From assembly GCA_964398225.1 (NCBI GenBank), contig CAYNLY010000031.1, forward strand, positions 1-19,816: a DNA stretch of 19,816 nt. The letters are read 5' to 3'. This document shows, in pieces, positions 8,120-14,907 of this stretch. Position 1 is the first letter of the stretch; the number at the start of each line of letters is the position of its first letter. The notes beneath the pieces are model-generated. The model made no database searches. It was not told the DNA's origin and was given only the letters and a program-made list of their open reading frames with translations. Made by a program: the position numbers and the translations under genes. This DNA is from CAYNLY01 sp964398225 (lineage in GTDB: Bacteria; Pseudomonadota; Zetaproteobacteria; Mariprofundales; Mariprofundaceae).

Positions 8120-9222
8120 CCGCTCAGACCTCGCATGGCCGAAATCATCCCGGCGAAATCGGGATACTGGCGGTGCAGGGCGCGCTGCAGACAGGCGCCG
8201 TCGCCCTCCGTGCGCCAGTGGGGGATGCGCGCGCGGACAAGCTCCAGGTCGCGCGGATCCGCGCCGGCATCGGCAAGACGGTCAAGCCGCCGTTCGAGCC
8301 AGTCGAGCACCGGAACCTGCGTCTCGGTGAGCGGGTCGATGATCCGCGCTCGCACGCCGTTTCGGCAGGCCCGCCAGCGGTTTTCCCGGATCAGCGACGG
8401 ATGCACGCGCGGCAGCTCCGGCTGGGCGCGCGCGCTCATCGCTTCGGCGCGGACGTAGGCGACGTAGGCAAGCGTGTCCTCGCGGCTGGCCGGCATGTCG
8501 CCGATGCGCACCTCAAGCGTGCCGAAATCGGGGTGGGGACGCATCTCCCACCAGATGTCGCGCACCGAGTCGATGCTTCCGGTCGTCATCAGGCGCGCGG
8601 CGCAATGAACAAAGTCCTCCCAGTCCGCGAAATAGAACGGCATTCCGCCCTGGCTCAGCCCCTCGAAGACCTTGATCCGGAACGAGGAAAGGCCGGTGTC
8701 CTCGCCGTTCCAGAAGGGCGAGTTCGCCGAAATCGCGAGAAACACCGGCATCACCGGCAGCAGCCTGTTCATCGTTTCGATGCAGGCATCGCCGCTTTCC
8801 ATCCCGACATGGACGTGGATGCCGAAGATGTTGAACCTGCGCGCCATGCGCTGAAGCCGTGCCAGAAGGCGCTCGTAGCGGGCATCGGCTGTCACCTGCT
8901 GGCGCCGCCAGTCGGAAAAGGGGTGCGTACCGCTCGAAAGGAGCGCCGCGCCCTTCGGCTCCAGAATCCCGGTGATGCGGCCCAGATGCCGCTCAAGCTC
9001 GTCGATGCATGCGCGGGTGTCGGTGTGCACCTCGGTGTTGACCTCGACCGTCGAGGTGAACAGCTCGTGCTTGATGCGCGGATGATCCTCGCCCACTTCG
9101 GCGAACACGAGCGGCGCGGCCGGCGTCTGCTCGCCCGTCTTCGCATCGACCGTAATCCATTCCATTTCCACGCCCAGCGTGCCGGGACGCGAAGCGGCAA
9201 AGCGCAGCTCATCGAGGTTCAA
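8107..9222 (-). CDS. YbdK-like carboxylate-amine ligase (glutamate-cysteine ligase fold)
   Basis: Members of this GCS2-type family join a carboxylate and an amine with ATP; E. coli YbdK has weak glutamate-cysteine ligase activity, and the true substrate is mostly unknown. The open frame extends upstream into alr, but the family N-terminus begins at a TTG at 9222 whose bases overlap the alr stop (TTGA). AGGTGG lies just before it. This gives 371 residues. Motifs are GVEMEW (17-22), HELFTSTVEVNT (52-63), GTHPFSDW, GIHVHVG, ANSPFWNGEDTGLSSFR, WWEMRPHPDFGTLEVRIGD and RENRWRACRNG, the metal- and ATP-binding acidic, His and Arg residues of the family. It sits between alr and an M20 hydrolase and overlaps both. 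Classical gshA is a different, longer protein, so I give no symbol. Confidence 0.9.
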   Translation of the reverse strand: MNLDELRFAASRPGTLGVEMEWITVDAKTGEQTPAAPLVFAEVGEDHPRIKHELFTSTVEVNTEVHTDTRACIDELERHLGRITGILEPKGAALLSSGTHPFSDWRRQQVTADARYERLLARLQRMARRFNIFGIHVHVGMESGDACIETMNRLLPVMPVFLAISANSPFWNGEDTGLSSFRIKVFEGLSQGGMPFYFADWEDFVHCAARLMTTGSIDSVRDIWWEMRPHPDFGTLEVRIGDMPASREDTLAYVAYVRAEAMSARAQPELPRVHPSLIRENRWRACRNGVRARIIDPLTETQVPVLDWLERRLDRLADAGADPRDLELVRARIPHWRTEGDGACLQRALHRQYPDFAGMISAMRGLSGWKI

Positions 9223-10298
9223 TCGTCCACCACCTGCCGGGGCACGCGCGCGGTGACGCCGGTGAGCAGCGTGTACGGAATCGTGTCCAGCAAGGCGGCC
9301 ACGCGCGCAAGCGGCATCCGCGCGCCCCAGAATTCGGCCTCGTCGCCAACACGCACGCTTAGCCCCGTGACGTCTACAATCGTGTAGTCCATGCACACGC
9401 GCCCGACAATCGGGCACTCGCGCCCCCCCAGAAAGACGGCGCCGTGATTCGACAGCCCCCGGGGCACGCCGTCCGCATAGCCGGCCGCAAGCGTGGCCAC
9501 CCGCATCGGGCGCGTGGCCGTGAAACTGGCTCCATAAGAGACGCTCTCGCCCGTTGCAAGCGCGCGCACCTGAAGCACCCGCGCGGCAAGCCGCATCACC
9601 GGGCGCAGGCCCGCCGGCCGGTTGGCCACCGGTTCGCAGCCGTAGAGCGCCAGACCCGGGCGCGCGAGATCGAGCCGCGCCTCGGGAAGCGCGATCAGCC
9701 CGGCGCTGTTGGCAAGCGAGCGGAGCATTTTCTCATTCGGGGAACGATCCAGCGCCTCGGCAAGGGACAGAAAGCGCCGGATCTGGGCGGCGTTCAGCGG
9801 ATGTTCGGGCGTATCCGCGCAGGCCAGATGGCTGAGCACGCCACGGATCGCGATGCCGTTTTGGCGCAGTTCGTCCCGCAGCCGTTCCGGTTCAAGCGCG
9901 CCAAGCCGGTTCATGCCGGTATCGAGCTTCAGCCAGACCGGACCCGCAAAGCCCGCCCGCTTCAGCCACCGGATCTGCTCGGGCTCGTAGACCGCGGGCA
10001 CGAGCCGATGTTCGCGGCAGGCGCGGGCGTCCTCGGCGTCGAAGATGCCCGAAAGCAGCGTGATCGTGGCCGATGCGCCCAGAATCCCGCGCAACCGGAT
10101 GCCTTCCTCGGCGTCGGTCACGCCGAACTCCGCGCAGCCTTCGGCCGCAAGCGTGCGGGCCACGGGCTCAAGCCCGTGCCCGTAGGCGTCGGCCTTCACG
10201 ACGGCCATGATCTGGCTCGATCCGGCCAGCCTTGCCAGCGTGCGGTAGTTGTGCCGGAGGCTTGCCAGATGGATGCGGGCGACAACCGGGCGGCTCAT
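9219..10298 (-). CDS. alr: alanine racemase
   Basis: Alanine racemase is the PLP enzyme that makes D-alanine for peptidoglycan, in the cytoplasm. The 359-residue protein shows the PLP-binding lysine in VVKADAYGHG (K35), KLDTGMNRLG (125-133), the LARPGLALYG block (211-220), the catalytic tyrosine in GESVSYGASF (Y255) and RVCMDYTIVDVT, which contributes to the active site from the second subunit. Length and order match biosynthetic Alr. It starts at an ATG with AGGA about 8 bases upstream, 45 bases after dnaB; dnaB-alr is a common gammaproteobacterial pair. Its TGA stop shares bases with the TTG start of the downstream ligase. Broad-specificity racemases are close relatives, but the neighbourhood favours the housekeeping enzyme. 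Confidence 0.96.
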   Translation of the reverse strand: MSRPVVARIHLASLRHNYRTLARLAGSSQIMAVVKADAYGHGLEPVARTLAAEGCAEFGVTDAEEGIRLRGILGASATITLLSGIFDAEDARACREHRLVPAVYEPEQIRWLKRAGFAGPVWLKLDTGMNRLGALEPERLRDELRQNGIAIRGVLSHLACADTPEHPLNAAQIRRFLSLAEALDRSPNEKMLRSLANSAGLIALPEARLDLARPGLALYGCEPVANRPAGLRPVMRLAARVLQVRALATGESVSYGASFTATRPMRVATLAAGYADGVPRGLSNHGAVFLGGRECPIVGRVCMDYTIVDVTGLSVRVGDEAEFWGARMPLARVAALLDTIPYTLLTGVTARVPRQVVDD

Positions 10299-10343
10299 GC
10301 GCTCAATCCTGCCCGGGCGCGCGTCGCCGTCCAGAGCGCCCGC

Positions 10344-11732
10344 TCAGATGTCCTCGCGCGCGTGGTTTTCGAAGCGCGTGCAGTGCTTGAGGAAGGTCAG
10401 CGTCACGGTGTCGATCGGACCGTTCCGCTGCTTGGCGACGATGATCTCGGCCAGCCCCTCGTTCTCGGGTTTGCGGTGGTAGACCTCGTCCCGGTAGATG
10501 AACATGATCAGGTCCGCGTCCTGTTCGATCGCGCCGGATTCGCGCAGGTCGGACATCAGCGGGCGCTTGTCCGATCGCGATTCCAGCGAACGGTTGAGCT
10601 GCGAAAGCGCGACCACCGGAACGTTCAGCTCCTTGGCCAGTCCCTTGAGTCCGCGCGTGATTTCCGAGATCTCCTGTTCGCGCCGTTCGGCGTCGGAGCG
10701 TCCGCTCATCAGCTGCAGGTAGTCGATCACGACGAGATCCAGACCGCCGTGCTCGCGCTTCAGGCGCCGGCATTTCGAGCGCACCTCGAGCACCGAGATC
10801 GCCGGCGTGTCGTCCACGAAGATCTTCGCTTCCCCGAGGGTTCCGGTCGCGCCGGCCAGACGCCGCCATTCCTCGGTCGTGAAATGGCCGGTGCGCAGTT
10901 TTTTCATGTCCACCCGGGCCTCGCTTGCCAGCATCCGGAGCGCGATCTGCTGGCTGGACATCTCGAGCGAGAACACGGCGACGACGCCGCTTGCATCGTC
11001 GGTCTCGATCGAGCGGGTGGCGGCGTTCTGGGCGAGATTCATCGCGAACGCGGTCTTGCCCATGCTCGGGCGCCCGGCCACGACGATCAGATCGCCGCGC
11101 TGCAGGCCCGAGGTCAGCTCGTCCAGATCCTTGAATCCGGTCGTGATGCCGGTGACGGTGCGCTTTTCCCGGAAGCGCTGTTCCAGTTCCTTGAAGCTGG
11201 CGGCCATCAGGTCGTGCATGTTGGCGAACGTCGGGCGGGACCGGTTGAAGTTCTCGGCTACCGCAAGGATCTTCTGTTCGGCCTCGTCGAGATGCTCGTT
11301 GACCTCGCGGTCCGGCTCCTCGTAGATCCGGCCCGAGACCTCGCTGCAGACCCGGAGCAGATCGCGGAGCACGGCCCGCTCGCGCACGATGCGCGCATAG
11401 TGCCGGACGTTCGCCGAGGTCGGCACGGCGGTGACGAGCTCGGAAAGGTAGGCCTCGCCCCCGATCTCGGCGAGCCGGCCCTGCTGTTCGAGGCGGTCCT
11501 TGATCGTGACCGCGTCCACCGGCTGGCCCTTCTCGGCAAGCCCCAGGATCGTTTCGAAGATGCGCGCGTTGGCCTCGACGTAGAAATGCTCGGGCAGCAG
11601 CGTGCCCTCGAGGCGCTCAAGCGCCTCGGGATCGAGCATGATGCCGCCGAGCACCGCGCGCTCGGCCTCGAGCGCATGCGGAGGTACCCGCTCCCGGAGC
11701 GTATCGGCTCGAAGCGGGACCGGCCGGCTCAA
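10344..11732 (-). CDS. dnaB: replicative DNA helicase DnaB
   Basis: DnaB is the hexameric 5'-3' helicase that unwinds the chromosome ahead of the replication fork and is loaded by DnaC- or DciA-type partners. The 462-residue protein has the N-terminal helical domain (from PPHALEAERAVLGGIML), a linker, and the RecA-like domain with Walker A AGRPSMGKTAF (about 215-225), SLEMSSQQIALRML, Walker B DLVVIDYLQLMSG (about 330-342), LSQLNRSLESRSDKRP and the Arg finger region ADLIMFIYRDEVY. No intein is present. The start is a TTG whose bases overlap the rplI stop (TTGA); no Met occurs nearby, and no strong Shine-Dalgarno is visible, so translation probably depends on coupling with rplI. Confidence 0.97.
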   Translation of the reverse strand: MSRPVPLRADTLRERVPPHALEAERAVLGGIMLDPEALERLEGTLLPEHFYVEANARIFETILGLAEKGQPVDAVTIKDRLEQQGRLAEIGGEAYLSELVTAVPTSANVRHYARIVRERAVLRDLLRVCSEVSGRIYEEPDREVNEHLDEAEQKILAVAENFNRSRPTFANMHDLMAASFKELEQRFREKRTVTGITTGFKDLDELTSGLQRGDLIVVAGRPSMGKTAFAMNLAQNAATRSIETDDASGVVAVFSLEMSSQQIALRMLASEARVDMKKLRTGHFTTEEWRRLAGATGTLGEAKIFVDDTPAISVLEVRSKCRRLKREHGGLDLVVIDYLQLMSGRSDAERREQEISEITRGLKGLAKELNVPVVALSQLNRSLESRSDKRPLMSDLRESGAIEQDADLIMFIYRDEVYHRKPENEGLAEIIVAKQRNGPIDTVTLTFLKHCTRFENHAREDI

Positions 11733-12178
11733 TGCTGCTCGGACTCGACCTTGACGGTGAGTTCCGCGGTCACGTCCGGATGCAGGCGCACCCGGAAGCC
11801 GTGCTCGCCGACCGTCTTGATCGGGGCATCCAGCAGGATGTTGCGCCGCTCGACTTCAAAGCCCTGCTCGCGGAGCACCCGCGCGAGATCCTGCGTGCCG
11901 ACCGAGCCGTACAGATGCTCGCCGTCGGACGTCGCGCGGGTGATCGTCAGCGACAGGCCGGCAAGCTTGTCCGCAAGCGCCTGGGCCTCTTCGAGCTGCG
12001 CCTTCTGGCGCGCCTCGAGCTGCTGGCGGCGGCGTTCGAACACCTTGCGGTTGGCGTCGTTGGCCAGCACCGCCTTGCCCTGCGGAATCAGGTAGTTGCG
12101 GCCGTAGCCCGGGCGCACCGTGACCTCGTCGCCCACGTTGCCCAGTCCTTCGACACGCTCCAGTAGGATCAGTTGCAT
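11729..12178 (-). CDS. rplI: 50S ribosomal protein L9
   Basis: L9 binds 23S rRNA near the L1 stalk and affects frame maintenance. Two consecutive ATG codons occur (12181 and 12178). GGAGG lies 6 bases before the second but only 3 before the first, and the second gives MQLILLERVEGLG and 149 residues, the same length as E. coli L9, so I use it. The N-terminal RNA-binding domain has VEGLGNVGDEVTVRPGYGRNYLIPQGKA, followed by the long central helix rich in Arg, Gln and Ala, and a C-terminal domain with HLYGSVGTQDLA. It abuts the DUF2232-type gene upstream and shares TTGA with dnaB downstream. Confidence 0.97.
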   Translation of the reverse strand: MQLILLERVEGLGNVGDEVTVRPGYGRNYLIPQGKAVLANDANRKVFERRRQQLEARQKAQLEEAQALADKLAGLSLTITRATSDGEHLYGSVGTQDLARVLREQGFEVERRNILLDAPIKTVGEHGFRVRLHPDVTAELTVKVESEQH

Positions 12179-13170
12179 CATTGTCCTCCAGCAGCCGGAA
12201 GATTCCGGCGATAGTCAAACCAGATGTCCAGCAGTCCGACGATCACGAAGGGTACGATCATCGCCGACCACATCAACAGCATCAAGTACATCAGCACGAC
12301 GGCCATTTCCATCCCGCGCGCCTTCAGCCAGCTGTGCGCGACGGCCACGCCCTGAGCTGCGAGCAGGCCGGCCAGAAACAGCGCGGCATTCACGGCCAGA
12401 TAGCGGACGTCGCCAGCAGCCCAGTTCGCGGCCACAAGCGCGGCCACGAACAGAGCCGCCAGTCCCGGCCCGAAGCGGAGCTCGAGCGCGGATGCAGGCG
12501 CCCCCCGGTAGAAGCCGTGCCGGTCCGCGATGTTCCGCGCCAGCGCGACGTCGCCCCACCAGGCGCCCCAGATCCCGAACGCCAGCAGCCCGGGCAGGAT
12601 CCAGATCGTCATCTCGCGCGCGCGCTCCAGCACCTGTCCGGCCTCGGGCCCGGCGTCGGAGGGAAGCCGGATGCCTTCGAACAGGGGGCCGACCGCCTGT
12701 TCGATCAGCGCTTCGGGGCCTTTTCCTGCCGACCATCCGGCCAGCGCAAGCCCCCCGAGGATCAGTCCTCCGGCCCCGGCGGCGAGCAGCCGCGCGCTCC
12801 GGCTCATGCCTCCGGGCCTTGCCATCCGGTCGGCTGCCAGCACCGGCAAAAGCCCGTAGAGCACGAACGCGACGATCGCGGGCACCCACTGGAAGCCTCC
12901 GGCGAGGAACACCCCCAAGCCCGAGAACGCGGCCACCTTGAGCCCGAACAGGCTGCCCCCGCCAAAGCTGACCAGCGCCACGACGGCGGGCGCCAGAACG
13001 TGCAGGCCGATGCCGAGCATCGCGGCCAGCGTGCCCAGAAGCGGCAGCCCGTGAAACAGCGCGGGCAGCCAGGCCGCGCTCATCATCATCACGACGACCA
13101 CCACCGCGCATGCCAGCGGCCGGGTGAGCACGGCCTGGACCGCCGGATGCAGGGGGCGCGGCGGGGTCAT
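12178..13170 (-). CDS. DUF2232 (YybS-like) membrane protein
   Basis: This 330-residue integral membrane protein has no assigned function. I recognise it as DUF2232-like mainly from position: a multispanning protein lies between rpsR and rplI in Pseudomonas and other gammaproteobacteria. Roughly eight hydrophobic segments are visible (about 15-33, 40-55, 58-75, 82-112, 125-147, 190-208, 235-250, 255-275 and 285-318, some merging). The loop between about 150 and 190 is polar and has EALIEQAVGPLFEGIRLPSD. The C-terminus is short and cytoplasmic by the positive-inside pattern (DYRRNL). It begins 10 bases after rpsR and its TGA overlaps the rplI start region. No enzyme motif is seen. Some relatives have been compared with energy-coupling-factor S components, but nothing here proves transport. 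Confidence 0.72.
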   Translation of the reverse strand: MTPPRPLHPAVQAVLTRPLACAVVVVVMMMSAAWLPALFHGLPLLGTLAAMLGIGLHVLAPAVVALVSFGGGSLFGLKVAAFSGLGVFLAGGFQWVPAIVAFVLYGLLPVLAADRMARPGGMSRSARLLAAGAGGLILGGLALAGWSAGKGPEALIEQAVGPLFEGIRLPSDAGPEAGQVLERAREMTIWILPGLLAFGIWGAWWGDVALARNIADRHGFYRGAPASALELRFGPGLAALFVAALVAANWAAGDVRYLAVNAALFLAGLLAAQGVAVAHSWLKARGMEMAVVLMYLMLLMWSAMIVPFVIVGLLDIWFDYRRNLPAAGGQ

Positions 13171-13180
13171 GCCGCGGCGA

Positions 13181-13501
13181 TCAGCCCTTGTGCAGCGGCG
13201 TGAAGGGCAGCAGCGCGAGGATGCGGGCGCGCTTGATCGCCGTCGTCAGCTGGCGCTGATGGTGCGCGCAGGTGCCGGTGATTCGCCGCGGGATGATCTT
13301 GTAGCGCTCGGTCACAAACTGCGCGAGCAGATCGGGATCCTTGTAGTCGATCTTCAGGCTCGCATCGGCGCAGAACTTGCAGAACTTCCGGCGCCGGGGA
13401 TAGCGGCGGCGCGGCTTGCGCTCGGCCTTCTTCGCTTCGGTGGCCTTGGCTTCGCTGGCCGCGGCTTCCGTCGTGGTTTCCTGCGTTGTTGCTTCAGTCA
13501 T
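13181..13501 (-). CDS. rpsR: 30S ribosomal protein S18, Cys-containing form with N-terminal extension
   Basis: S18 binds the 16S rRNA platform as a heterodimer with S6. I start it at the ATG at 13501, preceded by AGGAGA, giving 106 residues; the open frame continues upstream but has no such site. The conserved core starts at RRRKFCKFC (37-44) and includes IDYKD, ITGTCAHHQRQL (74-85) and IKRARILALLPF, ending normally. Two features differ from the E. coli protein (75 residues, one of the Cys). First, a CxxC (C41, C44) and a CxxH (C78, H81) could form a zinc site, the so-called C+ type. Second, residues 1-35 are an added Ala/Thr/Glu-rich then Lys/Arg-rich tail. The start overlaps the priB stop region by 8 bases. 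Confidence 0.96.
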   Translation of the reverse strand: MTEATTQETTTEAAASEAKATEAKKAERKPRRRYPRRRKFCKFCADASLKIDYKDPDLLAQFVTERYKIIPRRITGTCAHHQRQLTTAIKRARILALLPFTPLHKG

Positions 13502-13862
13502 CGCGTTCTCCTTGCATGCCGTCCGCGGCTTCACCCACGGGCCGGCAGAGATCCACCCAGATTTCAACCTGTCCCCATCGGGGTTCGCCCTCGCGGCGGT
13601 AGTAGCGCCGACGCAGGGTTCCTTCGACCAGCACCCGTTCGCCTTCGAGGCGCATCAGCGCCTCGCAGATGCCGCCCTGGGCGCGCAGCGGCAGCGGCTG
13701 GGTTTCGGGGCTGGATGCGCGAACCGGACCGAGCGGCGGGCGATCGGTGACGAGTTCCGCGATCACCGCCTGTGATCCGTCCGGCGTCCAGCGATGCCGA
13801 ATGCCGGTCAGGCGTCCGATGGCCCGGACGCGGTTGCCGGCATCCTCAGGCGCCGGCCTCAC
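13494..13862 (-). CDS. priB: primosomal replication protein N (PriB-like)
   Basis: PriB is a small OB-fold protein that binds single-stranded DNA and PriA during restart of stalled forks. The call depends partly on position, exactly between rpsF and rpsR as in E. coli. The sequence supports an OB fold: NRVRAIGRLTGIRHRWTPDG near the N-terminus matches the PriB/SSB opening strand pattern, and LEGERVLVEGTLRRRYYRREG with WGQVEIWVDLCRP matches the last strands. The middle is poorly conserved. The start is uncertain. A GTG at 13862 inside the end of rpsF gives 122 residues (E. coli PriB has 104); no clear Shine-Dalgarno is seen, so coupling to rpsF is likely. Aromatic and Arg residues (W, R, RYYRR) could serve DNA binding. 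Confidence 0.72.
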   Translation of the reverse strand: MRPAPEDAGNRVRAIGRLTGIRHRWTPDGSQAVIAELVTDRPPLGPVRASSPETQPLPLRAQGGICEALMRLEGERVLVEGTLRRRYYRREGEPRWGQVEIWVDLCRPVGEAADGMQGERDD

Positions 13863-14220
13863 CCGAAGCGGCGTCCGCGGTTTCGGCCGCGGCCGGCTGC
13901 GCCTTGCGGCGCACAAGCGGCGAGGGCTCGTCGGTCAGCTCGTCCAGGCGCACGGTCAGCGAGCGGATGATCCGCTCCTCGAGCTTGATCGCGCGCTCCA
14001 GCGCCTCCAGCGCCTTCGTGTCGCCGTCGGTGACGAGCAGGACGTAATGCCCCCGCTTGCGCTTGGCGATCGGGTAGGCGAGCGGACGCGAGCCCCAGTG
14101 CTCGCGCTTGACGATGCGGCCGCCGGCCTTCTCGACCTTCGCGACCAGTTCGTCGGTCAGTTTCTGGGCGTTTTCCTGGGAAAGGTCAGGATGTACGATA
14201 AATACGGTCTCGTAATACAC
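13846..14220 (-). CDS. rpsF: 30S ribosomal protein S6
   Basis: S6 pairs with S18 on the 16S rRNA platform and with it can repress its own operon. The start is a GTG at 14220 preceded by GAGGAG (14225-14230 on the other strand), giving 124 residues. The conserved opening YYETVFIVHPDLS, then GGRIVKREHWGSRPLAYPIAKRKRGHYVLL, and the end KLEERIIRSLTVRLDE identify it. A 30-residue Ala/Glu-rich C-terminal tail (about 95-124, PSPLVRRKAQPAAAETADAA onwards) extends beyond the fold, as in several proteobacteria. An ATG-started extension upstream (to 14349) is open but has no S6 character and lacks a ribosome site. It leads the rpsF-priB-rpsR run. Confidence 0.97.
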   Translation of the reverse strand: MYYETVFIVHPDLSQENAQKLTDELVAKVEKAGGRIVKREHWGSRPLAYPIAKRKRGHYVLLVTDGDTKALEALERAIKLEERIIRSLTVRLDELTDEPSPLVRRKAQPAAAETADAASGEAGA

Positions 14221-14262
14221 GGCGCTCCTCTCGGTGTACGGTGGTCTCGTACGCCCCGGAAC
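14221..14262 (-). promoter_or_regulatory. candidate S6:S18-binding leader hairpin before rpsF
   Basis: On the mRNA strand the leader has GTACG and CGTAC pairing around a 7-base loop (positions 14252-14248 and 14240-14236), then A, then CCG, then the GAGGAG ribosome site. Known S6:S18 complex-binding motifs present a CCG in a bulge flanked by a hairpin and an outer stem. A possible outer stem is TTCC with GGAG across the ribosome site. The fit is suggestive but was made by eye. Confidence 0.4.
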
Positions 14263-14293
14263 CCAATGCGCGCGTCCGGAGCAAGGTATGTCC

Positions 14294-14309
14294 GCAGGGC
14301 ATGCCCTGC
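14294..14309. promoter_or_regulatory. 16-base perfect palindrome upstream of rpsF
   Basis: GCAGGGCATGCCCTGC reads the same on both strands. It lies 74 bases before the rpsF start and 47 bases after the upstream gene's stop. On the rpsF strand it falls in the 17-base spacer between a weak TTGCAG and TACCTT. It could be an operator or form a 6-base-pair hairpin. No T run follows, so a terminator is unlikely. Confidence 0.35.
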
Positions 14310-14355
14310 AAAGGCGGCGAACCTTAGCGGCTTGCGCGGACGGATGCAAACAGGG

Positions 14356-14772
14356 TCATTCGCGGAAGCGCTGCAGGGCGCGGTCGGTCAGCGCCCGGGC
14401 GAAGGCCGGATTCTTCGAGCACAGCATCTGGACCGTGTCCTCGCTCCAGTGCAGGGCCTCCGTGTCGCCCTCGGCGACCACGGTGGCCACGGCGGGGCTT
14501 AGGCGCGCGCTCGAGATTTCGCCGGCCACGTCCCCGGGCTCGATCCGGCCGGCCGGCGTGCCGTTGATGATCGCGATCCCGCATCCGCGCAGGATCAGGA
14601 ACAGCCCGGGCCGGGCGGCGTGCTCCTCGATCATCGTCTCGCCGTCGCGGTAGGCGATGAGCCGGCCTTCCGATTTCAGCATCGTAAGCTCGTCCGGGGT
14701 CAGCATCGCGAACAGCGGATGCGCGTCGATGATCCCGTGCGCGCTGGAAGGTATCGAGCGGTTGCTGGCCAT
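14356..14772 (-). CDS. stand-alone cyclic-nucleotide-binding-fold protein
   Basis: The 138-residue protein has the CRP/FNR-type cyclic-nucleotide-binding beta roll and nothing else: no helix-turn-helix, kinase or membrane segment. The fold is seen in IDAHPLFAMLTPDELTML (15-32), the strands GRLIAYRDGETMIEEHA (36-52), the glycine turn GLFLILRGCGIAII (56-69), IEPGDVAGEI (77-86) and PAVATVVAEGDTEALHWS (93-110). In nucleotide-binding members the loop after the conserved Gly-Glu carries an Arg followed by Ser or Thr. Here the aligned segment reads PAVAT (93-97) and the Arg is missing; R90 is several residues too early. It may bind another ligand or act as a protein-interaction domain. GGGAGG before the ATG supports the start. 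It is divergent from purC and precedes rpsF; the product's target is unknown. Confidence 0.82.
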   Translation of the reverse strand: MASNRSIPSSAHGIIDAHPLFAMLTPDELTMLKSEGRLIAYRDGETMIEEHAARPGLFLILRGCGIAIINGTPAGRIEPGDVAGEISSARLSPAVATVVAEGDTEALHWSEDTVQMLCSKNPAFARALTDRALQRFRE

Positions 14773-14811
14773 GGGCCCCTCCCTTTCGCATCGGCATGCC
14801 CGAGCGATGGG

Positions 14812-14817
14812 AGTGTA
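14812..14817 (-). promoter_or_regulatory. candidate -10 element for the cyclic-nucleotide-fold gene
   Basis: On the minus strand GCTACACT ends 39 bases before the ATG. TACACT matches TATAAT at 4 of 6 positions. No TTGACA-like -35 is seen; instead the inverted repeat 14830-14853 lies there. The same octamer occurs before leuC. Confidence 0.35.
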
Positions 14818-14829
14818 GCATCCGATCGC

Positions 14830-14853
14830 GGGCCCGGATAGATTGCCGGGCCC
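14830..14853. promoter_or_regulatory. 8+8 inverted repeat in the purC divergent region
   Basis: GGGCCCGG (14830-14837) and CCGGGCCC (14846-14853) are exact inverted copies with an 8-base spacer, ATAGATTG. The element lies 54 bases before purC and 57 bases before the divergent gene. It could be an operator for either promoter or a stem-loop in a purC leader. No T run follows. Confidence 0.4.
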
Positions 14854-14907
14854 TGAGGCGGTCGCGGTGTCGGCGCCGGCCTCGGTGGTTCAGGAGGCGG
14901 GAAGACC

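Noticed and set aside
9444..12095. Long plus-strand open frame of 883 codons across alr, dnaB and rplI
   Set aside because: It is antisense to three clearly conserved genes, has no family motif and a composition typical of high-GC shadow frames.
14294..14309. Palindrome as an intrinsic terminator of the upstream gene
   Set aside because: No T run follows on the relevant strand.
13846..14349. Longer rpsF with 43 extra N-terminal residues
   Set aside because: The extension lacks S6 similarity, and a strong ribosome site stands directly before the GTG at 14220; the extension also covers the likely leader hairpin.
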